Source: Saccharofermentans sp. (GTDB lineage: Bacteria; Bacillota; Clostridia; Saccharofermentanales; Saccharofermentanaceae). Taken from it: a DNA stretch of 64,000 bases. The stretch covers positions 1 to 64,000 of the forward strand of contig JAKSRC010000007.1 in NCBI GenBank assembly GCA_024403855.1, given 5' to 3'. A program made the translations under genes and the position numbers. The notes beneath the pieces are model-generated. The model did no database searches and had not been told where the DNA came from. It worked only from the letters and a program-made list of their open reading frames with translations. This document shows, piece after piece, positions 58,939 to 64,000 of the stretch. The stretch's first letter is position 1. Each line of letters opens with the position of its first letter.

Positions 58939-61359
58939 TTAATTAGCTTCCATCTGTTCCATGGAATAACGCACAGTTGCCATGGCATCTTTTGCATAGA
59001 AATCAGCACCAATCTGATCTGCATATTCCTGAGTAAGAACTGCACCTCCGACAACGACCTTGGCCCATGGTGCCTTTACTCGTAACTGCTTAATGGTCTC
59101 TTCCATAGCAGGAACCGTCGTGGTCATTAAGGCACTCAATCCTACGAGAGGTGCATTCTGCTCGACTACTACTTCTACGATCTTTTCAGGCGGAACATCC
59201 TTACCAAGGTCAAAGACTTCAAAACCGTAGTTCTCCAAAATAAGCTTAACGATATTCTTGCCAATATCGTGGATATCACCGTGTACAGTTGCTATTACGA
59301 ACTTTCCGCGGCTAACGCTCTCACCGGCATTCTTTGCCATCGCTTCTTTAATCTTCTCGAAAGCACACTGGGATGCCTCCGCACTCATAAGAAGCTGTGG
59401 AAGATACATCGTCTTCTTCTCAAAGCCCTTGCCGACAATATCAAGAGCAGGAATTATCTGAGTTGATACAATATCCAATGGCTTTTCTGTCTCAAGAAGC
59501 TTTACGGTGATATTAGCTGCCTGCTCCTTAAGGCCCTTTACAATCGCTCTTTGAAGTTCACTTTCGAATGCAGAATCGCCAGGTGCTGACGCTGCCTGAT
59601 CAGGTGAAGCCGTCGGTGCTGCAGCAGCAACTGCATATTTTCCGATATTCTCGATATAGTCAGTGCAGTTATCGTCAATTCCGTGAAGTGCTCTGAATGA
59701 ATAGTAGCTCTTCATCATCTCGGCTGAATTAGGATTCATAATTGCTGCCGACAAACCATTCTCCATTGCGATCGTGAAGAAAGCAGCAGTAATTATCTCT
59801 CTGTTAGGAAGTCCGAATGATACATTGGAAACACCAAGTGACGTATGACATCCAAGCTCATTCTTGATTATGTGAAGTGCTTCAAGAGTAGCAAGAGCTG
59901 CATTCTTATCAGCACTTACAGTCATTGCGAGTGTATCGAAAATCAAATCGTTCTTCTCGATTCCATAAGTCTCAGCAGTCTTAATAATCTTCTTTGCAAT
60001 CTCTACGCGCTTGGAAGCAGTGTCAGGTATTCCGTCCTCATCGAGAGTAAGGCATACAACAAGTCCGCCGTATTTCTTTACCAGCGGGAAAATCTCGCGC
60101 ATGACTTCTTCTTTTCCGTTAACGGAATTGACCATTGCTTTGCCGTTATATCTGCGCAAAGCAGTCTCCATTGCAACGACATCAGTAGTATCGATCTGAA
60201 GCGGAAGATCGATAATTGCCTGCAGCTCAAATGTTACTTTTTTAAGCATCTCGACTTCATCGATCTCAGGTAAACCTACATTAACATCAAGTACATGAGC
60301 ACCCTTTTCCTGCTGTGTCAGGCCCTCACCTAAAATGTAATCGATATCGTTATTTCTCAATGCTTCTTTGAACTTCTTTTTACCTGTCGGATTGATTCGC
60401 TCACCAATAAGGATCGGTGATTCACCGAATTCAACTACATGTGTATATGAACTAATAAGCGTGCGATTCTTATTTGTAAGAGGCTGAGGCTTGAGAGCTG
60501 ATGTTTTCGCGACTGTCTCACGAATATAATCAGGAGTTGTGCCACAGCATCCACCGACGATTCTTACACCTGCCTTAACATATTCAGTTACATCGGATGA
60601 AAATTCGTCAGGTAAAACATCGTATACAGTCTGACCATTCTCGCTCTTGGGAAGTCCGGCATTAGGCTTAAGAAGGACCGGTACGGAAGCATACTTCAGA
60701 TACTCTTCTACAACCGGTTTAAGCTGCTTGGGGCCAAGAGAACAGTTAGCACCGATAGCGTCGGCGTGCATGCCTTCAAGCATAGCTACCATTGCAGCCG
60801 GAGTCGCACCTGTCATAAGCTTACCGTCTTCACCATAAGCATTTGAAACAAATACCGGAAGGTCGCAATTCTCCTTTGCAGCAAGGAGTGCCGCTTTTGT
60901 GTCGTAGCTGTCATTCATCGTCTCGATATAGACGAGATCGACGCCACACTTCGCACCGATTCGAACAGTCTTGGCATATACTTCAACAGCCGCTTCAAAT
61001 TCAAAATCACCATAAGGTTCAAGAAGTTTTCCCATTGATCCGATATCAAGAGCGATGAACTTCTCCTGAGTACCGGTACTAAGTTCTTTTGCCTTGCGAG
61101 CGTTATCAACAGCTGCAGTAATGACTGCTTCTAATTCTTCGTCGCTGTATTTCAACGAATTGGCTCCAAAAGTATTCGTGCAGATGATGTTCGTACCGGC
61201 ATCGAAATACGATTTCTGGATATCAATGATCTCATCCGGATGAGATACATTCCAACGTTCAGGCAATTCGCCCGGCTTAAGACCTCTTTTCTGCAAAAGA
61301 GTACCCATTCCGCCATCGAGATAAACAATGTTTTCTTTCAAATAATCTAAGATTTTCAT
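58939..61359 (-). CDS. metH: Cobalamin-dependent methionine synthase without activation domain
   Basis: MetH of 806 residues, methylating homocysteine from methyltetrahydrofolate by a cobalamin carrier. Homocysteine domain (about 1-290): zinc Cys in GANCSLGP and GGCCGTTP. Pterin domain (about 310-570): GERINPTGKKKFKEAL. Cobalamin cap and Rossmann domain (about 600-806): HGDIHDIGKNIVK (DxHxxG ligand His) and VGLSALMTTTV. The reductive activation domain of full MetH is missing and is encoded by the gene that ends one base before its start. Cobamide supply may come from the DUF4430/ECF pair downstream. Confidence 0.95.
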   Translation of the reverse strand: MKILDYLKENIVYLDGGMGTLLQKRGLKPGELPERWNVSHPDEIIDIQKSYFDAGTNIICTNTFGANSLKYSDEELEAVITAAVDNARKAKELSTGTQEKFIALDIGSMGKLLEPYGDFEFEAAVEVYAKTVRIGAKCGVDLVYIETMNDSYDTKAALLAAKENCDLPVFVSNAYGEDGKLMTGATPAAMVAMLEGMHADAIGANCSLGPKQLKPVVEEYLKYASVPVLLKPNAGLPKSENGQTVYDVLPDEFSSDVTEYVKAGVRIVGGCCGTTPDYIRETVAKTSALKPQPLTNKNRTLISSYTHVVEFGESPILIGERINPTGKKKFKEALRNNDIDYILGEGLTQQEKGAHVLDVNVGLPEIDEVEMLKKVTFELQAIIDLPLQIDTTDVVAMETALRRYNGKAMVNSVNGKEEVMREIFPLVKKYGGLVVCLTLDEDGIPDTASKRVEIAKKIIKTAETYGIEKNDLIFDTLAMTVSADKNAALATLEALHIIKNELGCHTSLGVSNVSFGLPNREIITAAFFTIAMENGLSAAIMNPNSAEMMKSYYSFRALHGIDDNCTDYIENIGKYAVAAAAPTASPDQAASAPGDSAFESELQRAIVKGLKEQAANITVKLLETEKPLDIVSTQIIPALDIVGKGFEKKTMYLPQLLMSAEASQCAFEKIKEAMAKNAGESVSRGKFVIATVHGDIHDIGKNIVKLILENYGFEVFDLGKDVPPEKIVEVVVEQNAPLVGLSALMTTTVPAMEETIKQLRVKAPWAKVVVGGAVLTQEYADQIGADFYAKDAMATVRYSMEQMEAN

Positions 61360-61360
61360 A

Positions 61361-62059
61361 TCAGTTTACATTCCTAAATTCGCAATCTGTTTTAGTACAA
61401 TCACTGCATTTATGTTTTTCTTCACTTCCAACGCAATCACCTATTCCGAAAAACGCTGTGACCGATTTGGATGGCGTCATCAGGAGGCTGTCGTTTAAAG
61501 ATATTCCTATATGTCTGTTGATCTCCAGGAGATTGAAAAAATCCACCTGGCGATCCAGCGGAAGTTCACCATAGCCCGGAGAATACCGCGTAGTGCATTT
61601 CATGGATTCAAGTGCAACTTTTGCTTTGAATTCAGAACAGAATTTATCGCATAAGCACTCAACTCGTTCCGCCCCATATGCCTGCAGAAGCAATGCCTTA
61701 ACAGGTGATAACTTCTGATATCTGGCAATTAATCTGTCGATATCCAATCCGATTGTTGCCGCGAAAAGAACCACATTACTGCTACCTTTGAGGAAGTTAG
61801 CTATCTTCTGAGAATTGCACTCAAAAGGGAGCTTGGGCATACCATCGTTCCACTCAAGATTGAACCTTCGATAACACACCTTATATGAGATTTTCTCATT
61901 GGCTTCGTCGATTACCTCGTTAAGAATCCTGTCGAGTTCCTCATCGAATCCAATGTCGGTTCTGAAATAGCCGGCATATCTCTGAATCTCTCTTTTGTTT
62001 ATCGCAAATCCGTCTTCAATGCCTTTGTATTGCTGTACAAAAACTGCACTGTCAGACAT
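61361..62059 (-). CDS. Methionine synthase reductive activation domain, stand-alone
   Basis: Protein of 232 residues matching the C-terminal activation domain of MetH, which binds SAM to remethylate inactive cobalamin. RYSPGYGELPLDRQVDFFNLLEINRHIGISLNDSLLMTPSKSVTAFFGIG contains the RYSPGYG substrate loop. The end carries a Cys tail HKCSDCTKTDCEFRN not found in E. coli MetH. An in-frame upstream start at 62113 overlaps metF by 53 bases; the ATG at 62059 follows the metF stop by one base and is preferred. Splitting of this domain from MetH is common in Clostridia. Confidence 0.9.
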   Translation of the reverse strand: MSDSAVFVQQYKGIEDGFAINKREIQRYAGYFRTDIGFDEELDRILNEVIDEANEKISYKVCYRRFNLEWNDGMPKLPFECNSQKIANFLKGSSNVVLFAATIGLDIDRLIARYQKLSPVKALLLQAYGAERVECLCDKFCSEFKAKVALESMKCTTRYSPGYGELPLDRQVDFFNLLEINRHIGISLNDSLLMTPSKSVTAFFGIGDCVGSEEKHKCSDCTKTDCEFRNVN

Positions 62060-62060
62060 C

Positions 62061-62942
62061 TTAGAACTCTCTGCCAAGGATGCTGGAAAGATTCTTCTGA
62101 ATGCCGAGAGCAATATCAGGCTTGTTCATTGAATAAACATGAACGTTTGTAATTCCGTTAGCGTAAAGATCCATTATCTGCTCTGTCGCATAAGCGATAC
62201 CGACCTGCTTCATTGCAGCAGGATTGGAACCGAATTTATCAACCATAGCTCTGAAACGCTGTGGCATAAACGCACCGGAAAGCTTAATTGCTCTTTCTAC
62301 CTGCTTAGCATTTGTTATAGGCATAATGCCGGGCAATACAGGAACAGTGATTCCGGCTTCTCTGATCTTATAAAGGAAATTGAAGAACAGGTTGTTATCG
62401 AAAACCATCTGTGTTGTAAGGAATTCTGCACCTGCATCAACCTTTTCCTTAATATGCTGAATATCAATTTTCTGATTTGGACTTTCAGGATGAACCTCAG
62501 GATAGCAAGCCGCTCCGATGCAGAAGTAATCCTCTTTCTTGAGTTCTTCAATCAGATCAATGGCATGCTTATAATCCCACTTGCTTCTGTCAGACTGCTC
62601 AAGTTCAGGCGTAAGATCACCACGAAGGGCCATTACATTCTCGATACCATTATTCTTGAGATCCTGAATTCTCTGATGGATTGTCTCCCTGTCAGATGAG
62701 ACACATGTAAGATGTGCCAACATAGGAATATTGTATTTATCCTTCATGCTCTTAGCGACATCGAGTGTATATTCACTCGTTCCTCCACCGGCACCATAAG
62801 TGACACTCATGAATGAAGGATTTATTGCAGCAATCTCATCGATAGTTGCTTTAACACTTTCAAATGCAGTCTCCTTTTTGGGCGGGAAAACCTCGAATGA
62901 AAGAGACATCTTTCCCGTATTCAAAACATCAATAATTTTCAT
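62061..62942 (-). CDS. metF: Methylenetetrahydrofolate reductase
   Basis: FAD-dependent MTHFR of 293 residues supplying methyl-THF to MetH. Signature segments are LSFEVFPPKKETAFESVKATIDEIAAINPSFMSVTYGAGGGTSEYT, HLTCVSSDRETIHQRIQDLKNNGIENVMALRGD, and AEFLTTQMVFDNNLFFNFLYKIREAGI with the catalytic and flavin-binding residues. It is first in the metF-activation-metH-DUF4430-ECF operon. Upstream lie a TATAAT -10 (complement at 62997-63002) and a large palindrome. No SAM riboswitch is apparent. Confidence 0.95.
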   Translation of the reverse strand: MKIIDVLNTGKMSLSFEVFPPKKETAFESVKATIDEIAAINPSFMSVTYGAGGGTSEYTLDVAKSMKDKYNIPMLAHLTCVSSDRETIHQRIQDLKNNGIENVMALRGDLTPELEQSDRSKWDYKHAIDLIEELKKEDYFCIGAACYPEVHPESPNQKIDIQHIKEKVDAGAEFLTTQMVFDNNLFFNFLYKIREAGITVPVLPGIMPITNAKQVERAIKLSGAFMPQRFRAMVDKFGSNPAAMKQVGIAYATEQIMDLYANGITNVHVYSMNKPDIALGIQKNLSSILGREF

Positions 62943-63039
62943 CTATCAATCACCTCTTATTCTCATAAGCGTTATATCAGTATTTAAATCTGGATAATTA
63001 TAATGCATTTTAATTCTATACAAAAATCTTTTTTAATTG

Positions 63040-63072
63040 TTGTTAGCCATAGATACAATCTATGGCTAACAA
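63040..63072. promoter_or_regulatory. 33-base palindrome upstream of the metF operon
   Basis: TTGTTAGCCATAGAT (63040-63054) and ATCTATGGCTAACAA (63058-63072) are perfect 15-base inverted repeats with a three-base centre. It is about 40 bases upstream of the TATAAT (complement at 62997-63002) of metF. Neither side has a T-tract of terminator length, which favours an operator or a small hairpin over a terminator. Confidence 0.55.
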
Positions 63073-63091
63073 TCAGCATTCTCCCAAAATG

Positions 63092-63126
63092 AAAAACACC
63101 ATCAAGTGCATATTGCTTGATGGTGT
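63092..63126 (-). terminator. Terminator of the Sel1-like gene
   Basis: ACACCATCAAG (63096-63106) and CTTGATGGTGT (63116-63126) form a perfect 11-base stem; on the minus strand TTTTTC follows. It lies 25 bases after the stop of the gene at 63152. Confidence 0.9.
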
Positions 63127-63151
63127 TCGCAGATGTCTCTTCTTCTCGGTA

Positions 63152-64000
63152 TCAGATTACTTCTATAACCTTTTTGTATTTGACTATATCCAAAGGAGCA
63201 TCAGCTTCTGACTGTTCGAAAACGCGAAAAACCATAGTCTTTTGAGGACCGGTCATGCCAGGAACGAGGACAAAATCACCCGGATTTACATTTAATCCAT
63301 CACACAGATAATCGTATGTTTTACCGCCTGGTTCAAACTGAACACTGGCAAACTTATGCATTACTTTAGAGCCGGTCTCCTTCTCTGCCTTAATACGCAA
63401 ATCAAACTTTTCAATGCTCAACACAAGTTTTCTCTTGTAGTAGAAGAAAAGTTCGTCTTTTTTCGCCTTAACCTTATCGATAATCAAAGTCTTGCTGTCT
63501 GTATAATTCTTGATCGTGCATTCTTTGGGGGCAAAGCAGGTAATCGAAGCAGACTTTTTGCAATATGAGATTTCCGGGAAAACAAACAACATATTGGGTG
63601 CGGGATCATACGCATTAGCCTTTAATCTGGTGAAAGTAATGCTGTTTCCCTGCTTGTTGGACTTAATCTTAAGTTCTATATTGCGAATGCTTCCAGTTAA
63701 CAAGAGACGCTCAAAGAACACGACAGGATTAAGTGAAATGTATTTGTTTTTTATAGCATTGCCAAGTTCCTTTTTTACTTCTGAAAGCCCGGTTCTGATA
63801 CTTGCTGATACGGTAGTTAATCCGAAGAAATTACTCTTCTTCATTCGTTCATCGATTGCAAGTTTTGCAATCAGATAATAGTAGTAAGCAGTCATCAGAT
63901 TCTTATAAGTTCCTTTGCCATGCTGATAGCAACTGGCAATTCTCAATGCGACATCGCTTAATACACAATCGCCATCACGAAGAAAGCGGGCGTAATTGTC
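63152..64000 (-). CDS. Sel1-like repeat protein, 5' part outside the window
   Basis: The frame stays open to the window edge: codons before the first possible TTG at 63946 read DNYARFLRDGDCVLSDVA and continue the fold, so the start lies beyond 64000. The visible 283 residues begin with a Sel1-like helical repeat (LRIASCYQHGKGTYKNLMTAYYYYLIAKLAI) followed by about 180 residues of beta-rich sequence that I do not recognise, ending in a strand-rich tail (VNPGDFVLVPGMTGPQKTMVFRVFEQ). Sel1 proteins serve as scaffolds. It ends before a strong terminator. Confidence 0.7.
   Translation of the reverse strand, partial: DNYARFLRDGDCVLSDVALRIASCYQHGKGTYKNLMTAYYYYLIAKLAIDERMKKSNFFGLTTVSASIRTGLSEVKKELGNAIKNKYISLNPVVFFERLLLTGSIRNIELKIKSNKQGNSITFTRLKANAYDPAPNMLFVFPEISYCKKSASITCFAPKECTIKNYTDSKTLIIDKVKAKKDELFFYYKRKLVLSIEKFDLRIKAEKETGSKVMHKFASVQFEPGGKTYDYLCDGLNVNPGDFVLVPGMTGPQKTMVFRVFEQSEADAPLDIVKYKKVIEVI

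Noticed and set aside
62943-63151. SAM or cobalamin riboswitch upstream of metF
   Set aside because: The gap is too short once the terminator and palindrome are counted, and no conserved S-box or B12-box sequence was seen.

Overview
The window looks like chromosomal DNA of an anaerobic Firmicute of class Clostridia, probably a gut or rumen organism. The evidence is a [FeFe]-hydrogenase maturase (HydE), a ferredoxin-like aldo/keto reductase, a MurT/GatD-type pair, clostridial-type Psd/PssA, alpha-fucosidase and arabinofuranosidase, many Shine-Dalgarno sites of the AGGAGG type and Firmicute-type TATAAT promoters. It is moderately AT-rich and gene-dense. No rRNA, tRNA, CRISPR array, transposase or phage gene was found. 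Most genes lie on the minus strand; the plus-strand exceptions are an EAL protein, pheA with its leader, a DUF2975/HTH pair, and an HD-GYP protein with a phospholipase C-like neighbour.

Layout. 0.1-4.1 kb: MutS-like ATPase, HydE, aldo/keto reductase. 4.3-8.1 kb: EAL protein, cyclase-family hydrolase, Nudix and HD hydrolases. 8.2-11.1 kb: family 2 glycosyltransferase and a zinc-ribbon/TPM membrane pair. 11.1-13.2 kb: MurT/GatD-like pair in which the GatD partner has lost its catalytic Cys and His. 13.3-14.7 kb: pheA behind a short Phe-rich leader peptide and a two-state terminator/antiterminator. 15.0-16.3 kb: small membrane protein and PHP-domain protein. 16.4-26.7 kb: a tightly packed eight-gene operon (CarS-like CDP-lipid synthase, two rifampicin-phosphotransferase/PEP-synthase-like dikinases, PssA, Psd, UbiA-family prenyltransferase, acetyltransferase, adenylate-forming ligase). 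26.9-33.0 kb: MnmA, then an operon of GH51, a small Cys-rich protein, HAD phosphatase, sn-glycerol-1-phosphate dehydrogenase and GH29. 33.1-36.8 kb: acetyltransferases, small membrane proteins, HTH regulator, P-loop protein. 36.8-47.0 kb: surface-glycan locus (CapE/G/F for UDP-N-acetyl-L-fucosamine, three GT4 enzymes, two LicD proteins, flippase). 47.0-53.4 kb: methyltransferase, regulators, acyltransferase, MFS, lipoprotein, MarR. 53.6-57.9 kb: HD-GYP, PLC-like, methyltransferase, flavoprotein, second TPM protein. 58.0-62.9 kb: methionine/B12 operon (MetF, MetH activation domain, MetH, DUF4430, ECF S component). The window ends inside a Sel1-like gene.

The strongest candidate for an undescribed system is the lipid operon read together with the nearby glycerol-1-phosphate dehydrogenase. 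G1PDH, a UbiA-type prenyltransferase, CarS, a CDP-alcohol serine transferase and a serine decarboxylase are the step types of the archaeal phospholipid pathway, here accompanied by two dikinase-like proteins of unknown substrate. Only a geranylgeranylglyceryl-phosphate synthase is missing from view. The G1PDH also sits among arabinan/fucose enzymes, so an AraM-like role is a live alternative. The second candidate is the pheA leader-peptide attenuator, a mechanism usually associated with Proteobacteria. The third is the MurT/GatD pair with an apparently dead glutaminase. All assignments come from reading motifs by eye; no database search was run.
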